The notes beneath the pieces are model-generated. The model was not told the origin of the DNA and did no database searches. It saw only the letters and a program-made list of their open reading frames with translations. A program made the translations under genes and the position numbers. Shown here piece by piece: positions 1-11,332 of a DNA stretch of 64,000 nt (its first letter is position 1; every line of letters starts with the position of its first letter). Source of the DNA: Dendrolimus kikuchii (Eukaryota > Arthropoda > Insecta > Lepidoptera > Lasiocampidae); the NCBI GenBank assembly GCA_019925095.2, contig CM034398.1, positions 6,029,001-6,093,000 of the forward strand. The letters are read 5' to 3'.

Positions 1-652
1 GCGGCGCACGCGCAACACAACAACAAGAACTGTAAAACATAAAAATATAGAATAGATACATAATTTTAATACACATTAATATAAATTGGCGTTCTAATCT
101 TTTCTCTACTTATCATCAACATGAAAAATAATTCTAAGAGTGACAATGATCCGGTAAAATGGCAGTTATTTTGGATCAAATCTTAAATTCTCTATATATT
201 TAGTTGGCTCCACTGGTTATTCTTGTTTTAGGCACTTGTCTAAGTTTTTAATACGATCCCTGAGCGATCAGACATAACTTATTTTCACATAGATGAAAAC
301 TTAGGTTATCAGTAGCGTCTCATGCTCTTTGAATACCTGCGTGCTTGTGGAGCTCTCCTTGTGACACCTGGGCAGGTACCAAGTAAGAAAGATAACTAAA
401 AATAAGTGTTACTTAACTTAAATTTACGTGACTGATTTTTATATATGTTTTGTAGAATATTATTCTAAAATAGTATCATAAGTGTCAGACACTTTCCATG
501 GACCAGAACTTTTGTCAGAAGCTTTAAAGCTCCACAAAAAATAAATGAACTTTACTTATTTTCACATGTCTGATTTTTAAATATAAAAAGGTTGTTCTAA
601 ATACCAATAGAAAATTCTTCTCTCATTTCAATCAAAAAATACAAAACTATTA
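1..652. other. Intergenic, no gene seen
   Basis: AT-rich DNA with no open frame of substance and no recognisable repeat end. I see nothing to annotate. Confidence 0.5.
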
Positions 653-842
653 CTAGCTTTTACCTGCGGATTCGTTCGCGTATATGTTATCCTACGGGAA
701 CCGTAATTTTTACCAGAGTAAAAAATAATCTACGTCCTATTCCACACTATAATTTATCTGCCAAATTTCAGCAAGACCCGTTCAGCCGTTCTGGCGTGAT
801 TGAGCAACAAACATCCATTTATAATATTATATATAGAAGAGA
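653..842 (-). mobile_element. Helitron-like non-autonomous element
   Basis: Read on the minus strand the segment ends in CTAG (653-656), preceded by a GC-rich tract and GGTAAAAG. Its body carries the diagnostic stretch GCTCAATCACGCCAGAACGG, which recurs at 61229-61248 and, diverged, near 10030-10060. The 5' end is near a TC dinucleotide around 842. No transposase is encoded. Ends are set by Helitron convention (5'-TC, 3'-CTRR, no target duplication). Confidence 0.6.
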
Positions 843-1255
843 TAGTATAGATTTATTTTAAAATTAGTAAAATATAGATTTATTAAATACCTTAGCGATC
901 ATATTTGCGCGCGCGCACGTTGTACAGTTGAGGGCAGGTGTGTTGTATTCAATCCGGACCTGCTATATAAAGGCGTAGACATGGCTGGTCAGCTTACACT
1001 TGATACAATTTCGCAACCAAGGATACGCTTAGACATGTCCCTCGGAAATTATATGGAAGTTCAAACGGCTTACTCTTAAGATGAATTTTCTAGATCTAAA
1101 TGGCGATAGAGCCAATAATTATACGTCTTAATTCCATGAATAATTTCTTTTTGGCGTGCGCTCTTTTTTGTGAAGAATGTTTTAGAATTTATTGTAATAT
1201 CTGTGAATAATTTGATTATAAGTTCCACGTACAAACTTTCGTCCCTTATATAATA

Positions 1256-1608
1256 CTAGCAGTTTCGCCAGACGTTGTTCTTCCCTGAAAAAATTAAAAT
1301 CTAGAACCCGTTTCCAGCGCCACATATCGGGTCTAATTGTGAATCTAAACCACCCCGAAACCCACTCAAACACACTTAAAATTTCATCAAATTCATGGAA
1401 CCCGATTCCAGCGCCAAGTATTTTGTTTAGATTGATGGGTTACATTATTGAAGTTTTATATAGGGATCTCTAATTTTTATATAGCCTATATTATTCAGGG
1501 ATAATTTAGCATTCTAATGATGAAATAATTTTTGCAATCGGTCCAGTGGTTTTTGAGTTATTTCGTTACAAACATACACGTCTTTCCACTTCGTAATATT
1601 AGTATAGA
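1256..1608 (-). mobile_element. Helitron-like non-autonomous element
   Basis: On the minus strand it begins TCTATACTAATATTACGAAG at 1608 and ends in CTAG at 1256-1259 after a GC-rich 3' tract. Its interior shares the tract with CAGGGCAGAACAACATCTG-like sequence seen in the copies at 3261-3437 and 41905-42190, so three related copies lie in the window. Confidence 0.6.
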
Positions 1609-1991
1609 CATAACGTGTCCTTTCCCAGGATAGCTGCTAGGTTTTGTTAAGGTTTAGAAACGTAATGAAACAGAGTTACTAGTAGGTTACATATATATTT
1701 TCCCTTATAGGTTAGTGTAAATTTATATTTTTTCCCCACCAGAGCACTTGCATTTACTGCAATAGAAGATTTCTAAAATATAAGTACAATACACATTTAT
1801 TTGACGGCAATGGTCGAGTAGTATAAGCCTTAGTACGCCTAGCTCACTGGAACGTAGACGTCCCGAATTTGAGTCCTGATATGATACATTTCATAAACGA
1901 ACTTTACATTGTTAGTCTGAATGTCTGGGACCCGCCTCAGAGTTGACCATTCTCTGTAACCCATAACACAACCGTCACATAATAAAACTAC

Positions 1992-2272
1992 TTTTAACGG
2001 TTTTAAACGCGGTATTTTATATGATTTTTACTATTCCGACGTTTCGGCGACAACATGTTGGGAAGCGGTGATAAATTAGATTAATCTCCCATAGAGTAAA
2101 TAATAACCATACACAACAATAAAAATAATTAAAATGAACAAGTTGGCGGTAGGATAAATAAAATTTTAACAATACTTATTGACACTTGACATCTTTATCT
2201 TCGTGATCACGGCTACTGAAAAGTGGCAATGCGGTGAAAGTCAAAAAAATACCGCGCTTAAAACCGTTAAAA
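1992..2272. mobile_element. Inverted-repeat element (MITE-like)
   Basis: Arms at 1992-2018 and 2246-2272 are inverted copies of about 27 bp centred on ACGGTTTTAAACGCGG. The roughly 225 bp between them have no coding capacity. I could not fix a target duplication, so this is a probable MITE rather than a proven one. Confidence 0.5.
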
Positions 2273-3260
2273 TGTAAAAATACAACCGTAACTTACTTAG
2301 TTTAAGGACATACAATGTGTATATTTGATTGTTTTGTTTGAAGATTTGTTCATATCCAAAATCATGAAGACGTAACAAACAGACTCACTTTCAGGTTTAT
2401 ATATAAATAACAACAAAATCTAACTTCAAGGTCTATACCTAAGAGTTAATGACATAAACCTAGATTTGATATGCGATACCCTTTCGGAACAGCAATTATT
2501 TTAGTGAGGTATTATTGAGCTAACAAAGGCAACTTTGCGGCTACTTTGTAAATCAAGTAAGGGAATAAAGCTGCAGTTCTATTTTTAGCGATATCTTTAA
2601 AAGTTTTTCTATTTATTTCGTGTGAAAACATTGGATGCTAGTGTTTCAACCCCAAACGGCACAAATATGTAACCTTTTCCTAAGGCTCCATATTTGCGCC
2701 GTTTGACGTCTTCAGCTGAAGCGGCGGCGTTGCCAGCCCCTGACTCGGTTATTGGAAGATGTGACGGGGCTAGTATGTCAACATTGGTCTTTTGTAAAAT
2801 TTTGAATACTGAATAATACTCACTCGTACTGTATAGCCATGACAGAAAAGCTGGCAGAGCGACACTGGAGATTTTGCGGACGCCAAGGTGACCCAGTTTC
2901 GCCGGGAAAAAACACTATGACCTTGCTCGGTGATCCATTTCTAAATTTATGAATATGTGGGTATCCCTCAAAAATATTTTCATGGAAATTGTGCCTTAAG
3001 TAGATACTTTTTGTGATGTAGAATATTTTGTTATATTCCTTTTCAGTTTTAAGAAATTAAAAAGGGGTGCATACGCAGCAGTTTGATTAACTCAAAATTT
3101 ATTTTGTGGGACCTTTACATGTCCTGAGGTAAAACTCGTATGCAACCTAATCTATGGTCCATAAAGTACAAGTTCAAAATTTATGAAACACGACAAACAA
3201 ATAAACTGTAAAAGTAACCGCTACATATAAGAATAATCTTTAAAAATAATAGGGTATTAA
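2273..3260. other. Intergenic, no gene seen
   Basis: Non-coding AT-rich DNA. A short inverted repeat near 2657-2706 (ACGGCACAAATATG against CATATTTGCGCCGT) is the only structure noticed. Confidence 0.45.
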
Positions 3261-3437
3261 TCTTAATATATATAAATTACGTGTCACGTTGTTTGTCCGC
3301 GATGGACTCCTAAACTACGTGACCGATTTTAATCAAATTTGCACACATAGCTTGCATTTGGACCCGGTAGGTGGGGCTGGAATCGGGTTCTAAATTTTAT
3401 TTCTTCAGGGCAGAACAACATCTGCCGGGACAGCTAG
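3261..3437 (+). mobile_element. Short Helitron-like element
   Basis: Begins TCTTAATATATATAAATTAC and ends CTGCCGGGACAGCTAG (CTAG 3434-3437), with a small GC-rich hairpin just before the end. It is 177 bp and non-coding, and related to the copies at 1256-1608 and 41905-42190. Confidence 0.6.
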
Positions 3438-4096
3438 TATATTATAAGAATACAAATTAATATTAAGTCCTAAAGATTTATGAAAACGCTCCGAATCTTG
3501 ACGCAGCCTTACTGCAATAGGCTACATCAATAGGTCAGTTCGCGAACCGCACATGTGCGTTATTTTACTTCTAATATGTGGGTCACATTCGAAGTTATTC
3601 CGGTAACTTAATTCCAAACATGTGCAGGCTGGTTTAAAATTCATATCGGCCGCGCCCATTCATGTAGCTTAGTAGGGCTACTTAAGAGCATTTTCTTTCT
3701 AGAACCTGTAATAAATCGAGAATTTTATATAGTTCAGTTTGAAAACTTAGAAAAGATACGGAGCATTAGAACTAAACGGGACTAACGTAGATAAGGTTAA
3801 GAATTATGAAAATCACAAAGAAGCGTAGACTTTAGATATATAAAACTATTGGTCACCAAAATAGATTCAATAGGTAACACATTAGTTAAAGTATTTACTT
3901 AAGTTAGGCCAAACAATAGGATTTATTGTTTATAAGAGTCCTTGGAGAAATCTCTTCCTGACAACCTAGCTTAGGGATAAATTTTGAATTAAATTATTTT
4001 TTTTGTAAATTATATGTAATAATATTTATAAATATATGAATAAGTAATAATAAAAACTTATTTCTTTCCAAAACATGCAATTCTTGTCTCCTAGAA

Positions 4097-4353
4097 CAGT
4101 GTTCCGCAAAATATGTACCGCGGCACACTGGTGTACCATGGTCATTAATTATTGGTGTGCCTCGGAAAAATAAGGTAATGCTGCATTTTAAACATTAGGT
4201 TTGTTGATTAATAATAAATATTGTTTAGATGATTAATAAATAAATGTTGATTACATTAATATTACTTAAAAAATGATGTTTATTTGTGGTGTACCTCCAA
4301 TAATTTTCGCTTTCCTAGATGTACCTTGAACACAAAAATTTTGCGGAACACTG
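4097..4353. mobile_element. hAT-type MITE with 8-bp target duplication
   Basis: Terminal inverted repeats CAGTGTTCCGCAAAAT (4097-4112) and its reverse complement end at 4353. They are flanked by the identical octamer TCCTAGAA at 4089-4096 and 4354-4361. The CAGTG terminus and 8-bp duplication are hAT hallmarks. At 257 bp with no transposase it is non-autonomous. Confidence 0.85.
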
Positions 4354-4981
4354 TCCTAGAAGACTGTTTTTATTTCAGAATAATTGGAATGGTATACATA
4401 CCTGCATGTGACTATTGTCTGGTTGCTTGCACACCACACAGAAAGTACTTAACGCATTTTACGAAAATTTGCATATTAACTATGTTGTAAAATAATACTT
4501 TATCATACCACGAGACACGGAATTCTTTCATCTTGTTTGTTCAAGTGATATTTTCGAATATAAGCTATAATAAAATAAATTAATGTCAGATATAGTTTCC
4601 ATGTCATTTGCAGCCCTATATAACTGTCTCACAGTGGTAATTTAAGATAGTTGATAGATAAAATAGAACATATTCACCCGTTTTGCGCAAGGACACGTTC
4701 TGTTAGACCGATTTCATATAATGACCACAAGTGTTACACCAAAACATATTAATATTAAAGGACTCTTTACTTTGTAATATAGATTAGGCATGATTAAAAT
4801 CTAAACACAAGTCTCCAAATGAAAGCCAAACTTATTTTGCTTATATATCTAATTGAATAGCCAATAATATCAGCCTATAAAAGTCTTACTACTGGGATCG
4901 GGTCTCCTTCTTTTTAAAGGAGGTTCGGTCAGTGTACAGCTGTGGTATCGATGTGCAGGTTTCATCAAGTATAGCTATATA

Positions 4982-5770
4982 CACAGGTACACTGTGTACG
5001 TCATGGCCGCCATATGAGGATTTCAACCCACCTCATTGGAATGAGATGCGGATGCGTTAACAACTAAGCTACCACGACTTAATTTAAAAGTTTAAATTAT
5101 AAAGTATAAGTAAATTTACGAGTTTGCTTTTATTAATAAGTCGTTTCATTCCTACACCCTGTGTGTCCTTCACTGTCCGCACTTTAGATCAGAGAACTGT
5201 CTATAGTTACATTGTGTACTTGACGGCCAAGATTTAAACTCACCCCATTGGAATGAGACGCGAATAAGTTAACAACTAAGCTACCATAACTTAGTTTAAA
5301 AGTTTAAATTATAAAGTATAAGTAAATTTACGACTGCTGTTTTTAATAAGTCGTCTCCTTTCTGCACTCTGTGTGTCCTTCACTGTGAGCACTTTAGGTC
5401 AGAGAATTGTCTATAGTTACACTGTGTATTTCACGGCTCGGATTTAAACTCACCCCATTGGAATGAGACGCGAATACGTTAACAACTAAGCTACCACGAC
5501 TTAATTTAAAAGTTTAAATTATAAAGTATAAGTAAATTTACGACTGTTTTTATTAATACTTCGTCTCCTTCCTGTACTCTGTGTGTCCTTCACTGTCAGC
5601 ACTTTAGATCAGAGAACTGTCTATAGTCACACTTTGTACTCCACGGCCAGAATTTAAATTCACCCCATTGGAATGAGACGCGGATACGTTAATAACTAAG
5701 CTACCACGACTTAACTTAAAAGTTTAATTTATAAAGTATAAGTAAGTTTACAACTTTGCTTTTATTAATA
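4982..5770. repeat. 210-bp tandem array with tRNA-like head
   Basis: The anchor ATTGGAATGAGA recurs at 5035, 5247, 5457 and 5667 (spacings 212, 210, 210), and the rest of each unit aligns. On the minus strand unit 1 reads as a tRNA-like promoter: box A-like TGGTAGCTTAGTTG (within 5055-5074) and box B-like GGGTTGAAATCCT (5017-5029). Later units keep the A-box region but have lost the B-box consensus. The array therefore appears to have grown by tandem duplication of a tRNA-derived SINE rather than by four insertions. Confidence 0.7.
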
Positions 5771-5917
5771 CGTAGATTCACCTTATCTCGGGCTTGTGTC
5801 GTAATGCTTAGTGATCTGTTCGCAGCTTACCAAATAAATTGGTTTTTATGTAATTTTGGATGGACTTTCTTTAGTGCTTTAAATTATATTTTTAAATTTC
5901 AGAATATACAATTATCC

Positions 5918-6234
5918 GTGCAGGAACGGAGAAAGAATACAATTTCCTGCGGCCCGGCGGCCTGTCGTAAGAGGCGACTAAACAACCCACAGCCAGGTGG
6001 TAGAGTATTTGCTCGACTGGATGGCGACCACCCCTGGTCTAGAGTATGCCGCCATAACAACCTTGTGTTGTGTTCCGGCATTAGTGACCAGGTTCCAGTC
6101 TCCTTTAAGAGAGCAGCAGCGCATTTGTAGCACCTTTGGTGTTGCAAATGTCCATAGGCGATGGTAACCGCTTTCCATCAAGTGGGCCGTCTGCCTGTCT
6201 GCTGAACTCCTGCAATAAAAAAAAAATAAAAAAA
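5918..6234 (+). mobile_element. SINE-like retroposon, copy 1
   Basis: Starts GTGCAGGAACGGAG, ends in an A-rich AATAAA-type tail, and is flanked by AATTATCC at 5910-5917 and 6235-6242, which reads as a target-site duplication. Near-identical copies lie at 11041-11332, 29687-29998, 41150-41378 and 58584-58885. The 3' third (GTTGCAAATGTCCATAGGCG onward, with CCGTCTGCCTGTCTGCTG) is a tail motif widespread in lepidopteran SINEs and LINEs. Open frames inside it are incidental. Confidence 0.75.
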
Positions 6235-6409
6235 AATTATCCCCGTACTGTGCTAAAAACTTCAGAAGGTGCTTTCTTGACGTGCATCAAAATAAATACT
6301 CCGACGTATAAAGAAATTTTATATTAAGTTAACATAAGCATAATTAGAGTTACTCTACAGAAATAACGTTAGCTTAAAATGTTTATGTAGTGTAACATTT
6401 TAAATATAC

Positions 6410-9400
6410 TTAGTAGTATGTTTCCTGCTCTGCCCATTTCGAAATATTATTTCTTATCAAATACCTTCTTAATTCGTCGCCAAGTATCATCAATACCATA
6501 AATGGAGTAGCTAGGAAGAAGTCGTGCCAAGACAGCGGCTCCGTACTGAACACCTCTTGGAAAATAGGGAGATAGGTCACAATTAGCGCCGCGATCAAGT
6601 CAACAACAATGCTCACGTTCAACACGTGATTCTTCATGCCTTTCTTTAGCAAGGAGATTCTACGAGTCTTACAAATTATGACGTCCGATATTTGAGTCCA
6701 GCATACTGCAACGAAGTACGCTGTCTGCGCCTTCTTCTCAATTCTCTTCCTATCCACAAACAACCAGGTACGACCCAGAGTGTCGTAGACTTCAGACGTT
6801 GTCGATTCCCAATCTTTACGAATGAAAATTAAAGAAGAAGGATAAAAACCATCTTGGGCAAAGACGACGAAATATGCATACATTCCAGCGAAAAACTGTA
6901 TCAAGCCGACTTGAAAATAGGCCATGTATATCAACACTTTATTTACCAAATGATCTGTCGGCTTCCTTGGGGGTATAGACATAATATCCTCCTCAGAATC
7001 CTCGTAAGCAAGACTCATTGCGGGTAGAAGATCAGTACCAACGTTTATAACTAAAATTAACATAAGTGTAATTGGTAACGGCATTCCCACGCAGGCATAT
7101 AGCACAAAAGGCAACATTTCTGGAGTATTTGATGTGAGAGTATATGCAATAGTCTTTTTCAAGTTATCAAAGATTCTTCTTCCCTCTTTGACTCCCAAAA
7201 CTATAGAAGAAAAGTTGTCATCCAATAGAATCATATCTGCTGCTTGCTTAGAAACTTCTGTTCCTGTAATACCCATCGCAATCCCAATGTCCGCTTTCTT
7301 CAAAGCAGGTGAATCGTTTACTCCATCTCCAGTTACAGCCACGACATGCTTTAGTGATTGGTATGTTTCCACAATAAATAGCTTTTGCTGCGGACTGGTT
7401 CTGGCAAAAGTAATTTCTAAATACTTCTGTTGGGCCTTTTTCAAATCATTGACGCTCATTTTTCGTAATTCATCGCCTGTTATTATCGCAGCTTGAAATT
7501 GATTTTTTATGTGTGCTGGTACATCTGCTAATTCTATGTGATGTTCAAAAGCATAGTCATAAGCAGTCGGTAATGTTATGGTTCCACATTGACGTGATAT
7601 AGCTAATGCTGTAACGGGATGATCACCTGTTACCATAATCACCTTGATTCCTGCCTGTTTGCATAAAGCTATTGATTTTTCAATTTCCTCTCTGGGTGGA
7701 TCTATCATAGACAGAGCACCTACGAATGTCAATTCTTCTATAGGAAAATTCCTTTGCTGTGTATCAAACTTATATCCTAGTGGGTAAAGTTTCACATCCA
7801 ACTTCAAATCACAGTAACCAATAACTCTTTCACCCATGTTTGCTAATTTTATAAAATTTTCTTTTAGTTCTTTTTTTACTTGAGGAGTAAGAGGCTGGTC
7901 ACCGTCGTCAGTATGAACTTTGGTACAATATTCAAGAACAATTTCAGGAGCACCTTTCATTACTAAATAATAGCCTTGAGTAGCTTGCAGTTTGTGGATG
8001 GTCACTTGGTATTTATATGCAGAACTGAAAGGAATTTCAGCTTCTTTAGGGTTTTCTTCACGTGTTTGGGTAGCAGAGCGATTAAGTTCCATATATCGTA
8101 GTATAGCTGATTCAGAAGCATCACCTAGAATTTTTCTTTTTTCGATAGGCAACTCCATAGTTTCATGAGCAAACACTGCCTTTAAATTAAGTGATGCCGC
8201 TAAACTTAACGTAGCATATGTAGGATCAGAAACATGAGTATGATCATTTTTGTGGTAAATTTTGAAATTGCAGAACAAATGAGACACGTTCATCTGATTT
8301 TGGGTTAAAGTACCCGTTTTATCAGAACATATGCATGACGTCGAACCCAAAGTTTCAACAGCTTGCAAAGTCTTCGCCAGACAGTTCTTTTTTTTCAGCT
8401 GTTTTGCGGAGAGGGTCATGCAAACGGTAAGTGTTACTATCAAACCTTCTGGAACGTTAGCTAGAATTATACCAAGCATATATTGCAATGCCGACAACCA
8501 ACTCCTCTGAATAAAAAACACCATGAAGAAAAATATCAAACCGAACGCAAAAGCAACACCACATATCATTTTGATGAAATGAGTTATTTCTTTCGCGATT
8601 GGAGTTTCTTCCTTTTCTAATCCGGTTACTAATCCAGCGATCTTTCCTATCTGAGTCATTTCCCCTGTAGCAACTACTACTCCTTTAGCAGATCCTTCAG
8701 TTATTGGACACCCAAAGTAAGCCATGTTTTTAGATTCGAGAGGGTTAGAGTTCGTACATTCTGGCTTATGACCTATAGGTTCTGATTCTCCGGTTAAGGA
8801 GGCCATATCCGTCTTAAAGTTCGCACAGGTGAGAATCCGAACATCAGCTGGTACCACTTCGCCTCCAGTCATTTCTACTATATCTCCTATAACTATGTCA
8901 CTGTTTGGAATAACTTTCTTAATGCCTTCACGAATAACGATCGCGTTCGGTGGTACCATCTTTTCGAAGCCGCTCATGACGGCTATATTTTTAGCTTCTT
9001 GATAAAACCCGAATAAACCAGTGCCAACTACAGTACACATAATAACCAAACCGAGATAAAGATACTCCTTCTCAGAATGCCCTGCATCGCCACCGGTATC
9101 AATTTCACTAGCACAGAAGAATGCGATGAAATTGAGAATAGCGCCAACCCATAAGACACATTGGAACCATCCAAAAAGATTATGTCTGAATATCTTCCAG
9201 TAACTTGTTCCTTTTAGTTCTTTAAGTTGGTTGGGGCCATATTGCTCTAGCAATTCTTTTGCGAAGTTCTCAGTTAGACCTGTGTTCACGTTGGTTCTGT
9301 AAACGACTTCTAGTTGTGCTGGTGTTAGAAAATGGTCACCTGTATGTGTTTCTTGCTTCAGCAGATTTAGTTCTGATGTGTCGGGGCCAGCATGGTGCAT

Positions 9401-9463
9401 CATGCTCGGCCGGCGCCCAGGCATCAGCGACGTGCTGGATCGACGATGAGATGTGTGCGGCAT
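6410..9463 (-). CDS. Divergent intronless Na+/K+-ATPase alpha-like P-type ATPase
   Basis: A 1,017-aa type IIC P-type ATPase encoded by one uninterrupted frame. Seen in order: TGES (residues 224-227, actuator), ANVPEGL in M4 (E339), phosphorylation motif DKTGT (D381), KGAPE (503-507, nucleotide domain), TGDHP (612), TGDGVNDSP (711), M5 TSNTPE (S778, N779, E782), M6 ending GTD (D811), M8 QISD (D927) and the C-terminal EQETYY typical of Na,K-ATPase alpha. Length matches the family. Cation-site changes: the aspartate equivalent to D804 in M6 is asparagine (N807) and E954 in M9 is aspartate (D955). Cardiac-glycoside positions also differ (N122 equivalent is Y134, T797 equivalent is L800). The start is chosen at 9463, where ATG opens a basic, serine-rich N terminus of usual length. 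The main lepidopteran ATPalpha gene is multi-exonic, so this looks like an old retrocopy kept under selection. Whether it pumps ions normally or pairs with a beta subunit is unknown. Confidence 0.9.
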   Translation of the reverse strand: MPHTSHRRSSTSLMPGRRPSMMHHAGPDTSELNLLKQETHTGDHFLTPAQLEVVYRTNVNTGLTENFAKELLEQYGPNQLKELKGTSYWKIFRHNLFGWFQCVLWVGAILNFIAFFCASEIDTGGDAGHSEKEYLYLGLVIMCTVVGTGLFGFYQEAKNIAVMSGFEKMVPPNAIVIREGIKKVIPNSDIVIGDIVEMTGGEVVPADVRILTCANFKTDMASLTGESEPIGHKPECTNSNPLESKNMAYFGCPITEGSAKGVVVATGEMTQIGKIAGLVTGLEKEETPIAKEITHFIKMICGVAFAFGLIFFFMVFFIQRSWLSALQYMLGIILANVPEGLIVTLTVCMTLSAKQLKKKNCLAKTLQAVETLGSTSCICSDKTGTLTQNQMNVSHLFCNFKIYHKNDHTHVSDPTYATLSLAASLNLKAVFAHETMELPIEKRKILGDASESAILRYMELNRSATQTREENPKEAEIPFSSAYKYQVTIHKLQATQGYYLVMKGAPEIVLEYCTKVHTDDGDQPLTPQVKKELKENFIKLANMGERVIGYCDLKLDVKLYPLGYKFDTQQRNFPIEELTFVGALSMIDPPREEIEKSIALCKQAGIKVIMVTGDHPVTALAISRQCGTITLPTAYDYAFEHHIELADVPAHIKNQFQAAIITGDELRKMSVNDLKKAQQKYLEITFARTSPQQKLFIVETYQSLKHVVAVTGDGVNDSPALKKADIGIAMGITGTEVSKQAADMILLDDNFSSIVLGVKEGRRIFDNLKKTIAYTLTSNTPEMLPFVLYACVGMPLPITLMLILVINVGTDLLPAMSLAYEDSEEDIMSIPPRKPTDHLVNKVLIYMAYFQVGLIQFFAGMYAYFVVFAQDGFYPSSLIFIRKDWESTTSEVYDTLGRTWLFVDRKRIEKKAQTAYFVAVCWTQISDVIICKTRRISLLKKGMKNHVLNVSIVVDLIAALIVTYLPIFQEVFSTEPLSWHDFFLATPFMVLMILGDELRRYLIRNNISKWAEQETYY

Positions 9464-9586
9464 TTTTATTTATATACAACTTCCAAAATTATTCGCTATT
9501 TCAATTTTACGCTGCAAAGCGGTCTGGCAGTTTATTTTCTGTCAAATCATGAAAAAAGAACAACAGTTTAGGAAACTTATCAACTT

Positions 9587-9850
9587 AGGCTACGTTCCAT
9601 TAGACACTCGCAACGACCACGTTCACAACCGCGATTTTGCCCGGTCCACTTGCTTGCCGGCGTTACAATCGTAAACCCAAGTGGAACGGTTATGCGACCC
9701 AACTATTGACATGGGTCGTTGTGAGCGTTGTATGATCGAAAATGTTGACGTCATTAGTGACGTTTTCGCCACGACCACAACGACCGCGGTCGTCTTGTGG
9801 AACGGCTAATGCAGCATTTTGGGCGTTGTGAGCTACTAATGGAACGCCCT
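9587..9850. mobile_element. MITE copy A upstream of the ATPase gene
   Basis: About 265 bp with inverted ends (CTACGTTCCATTAG at the left, CTAATGGAACG at the right) and an inner inverted pair around CAAGTGGAACGG. A second copy lies at 17897-18163. It sits 120 bp upstream of the ATPase start codon and may overlap its promoter. Confidence 0.65.
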
Positions 9851-9967
9851 GTTGATAAAGAGGAATAAATAATAATAATTATTATAAAACTTCTTCCAAT
9901 TTCAATATTACATAGATGTTTTTGTAATTGAAACTACTTTATAATATAAGAAAGTGATTCTCATATT

Positions 9968-10080
9968 TTTCCGGGATATAGTAGCCTATGTGCTATTCCA
10001 GACTTTAGTCTATATCTGTGCCAAATTTCATCCAGCCGTGCTAGCGTGATTGAGCAACGAACATCCATCTAAACTATAGC
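9968..10080 (-). mobile_element. Helitron fragment
   Basis: Shares the GATTGAGCAACGAACATCCA tract with the Helitron at 653-842. The CTAG end is not evident, so this is a decayed or truncated copy. Confidence 0.45.
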
Positions 10081-10091
10081 ATTTATAATAT

Positions 10092-10139
10092 AATCTATAC
10101 CTACGTCTATAATCTATACTATAGACGTAGGTATAGATT
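10092..10139. repeat. Perfect 20-bp inverted repeat
   Basis: Arms 10092-10111 and 10120-10139 are exact reverse complements around the core CTACGTCTATA, with an 8-nt loop at 10112-10119. Confidence 0.85.
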
Positions 10140-11040
10140 TCTGTTTTCCATCACTATTAAATTTTAAATGAGTAGGTGATTAAAAATCAACTTCAGAATA
10201 GAGACAATCACAGAGTACACTAATATAATATAGTAGATGATAATAATCAAGGGATACTTTCACTTCCAATCTACGACATAACTGCGGCACGAAGATTTTG
10301 TTGCTGAAAAAGCTATAAAAGGAATAAAAGAAAAAGCCCGTGTAACTTCTAGAAAATACTTTAATTACAAAAAATACACTTATCACTATAATATACATAA
10401 TTACAACAGAATTTAATCAGATACCAAGGCATATCGCATTTAACAAAGTATAGCGGCAAACGTGAGGGTAGTCGGGCTTGGTAAGTATTACATTTTAGAG
10501 GCATTTTTGTTTTATTGCCGATATCTAAGGCGACCCGCGCACACACAGTATTGTTATTGGCAATAATGTACTTATTGTTAATAATATTGTTTGTTTGCGG
10601 GCAGTATTGTATTGGTTAGTGTATGGTATGATTAAATTGTTCAATATTATTACATTATCGCTTAAATTCGGTATTACTTTAAATTTATTACGCGTTATTT
10701 CAGTTTCCACTATTTCCAGTCAACATAAAAGTAGTTTTGACTTCTAAATTCGAAAAAAATCTGTAATGTGTTGGGAAATACTTAAAAAGTTATATTCTGG
10801 TCGCGATGCAGTGATGCAATAAGTAAGAAACCCATCAAATTGTTTGATATAATTACTTACTTCTCTCTTTCACTCATGTTCAAATATATTTCTGTCGCGC
10901 TCGCAAAGTAGTGCGAGTACGACGCTAACACATTTATTCGCAAATGAAACACACAGGCTGAAAAACCTAATAAATAGACAGTGTAGTAATAACCTACAAC
11001 GTACAGACGCTTGAGAGTCAACTCTAACTTATTTACCCCC
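10140..11040. other. Intergenic, no gene seen
   Basis: AT-rich DNA with only short chance frames and no repeat end that I recognise. Confidence 0.45.
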
Positions 11041-11332
11041 GTGCATGAACGGAGAAAGAATACATTTTCTTGCGTTGGAGCGGCCTGTCGTAAGAGGTTT
11101 CAAAATAACCCACAGCCAGGTGGTAAGCTATTTACTCTAGTGTAGAGTATGCCACCATAACAACCATGAGTTGCGTTCTGGCATTAGCGGCCAGTCCCGT
11201 CTACGAGTCCGGCAGCACATTGGTAGCACCTTGAATGTTGCAAATGTTCATAGGCGACGGTAACCACTTTCCATCACAGTTGGGCTGTCAGTGTGTCTGC
11301 TGTACTCTGTTGTGTGTCTGCTGTTAGTAAAA
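11041..11332 (+). mobile_element. SINE-like retroposon, copy 2
   Basis: Starts GTGCATGAACGGAG and follows copy 1 (5918-6234) throughout with scattered substitutions and small deletions, ending GTGTGTCTGCTG. It is the most diverged long copy. Confidence 0.7.

Noticed and set aside
5756..6181. Open frames of 60-124 codons around the SINE at 5918
   Set aside because: They follow the SINE consensus and recur at its other copies; there is no conserved protein feature.
9466..9478. TATA box just before the ATPase ATG
   Set aside because: TATATAAAT lies under 10 nt from the start codon, too close to direct a transcript that includes it.
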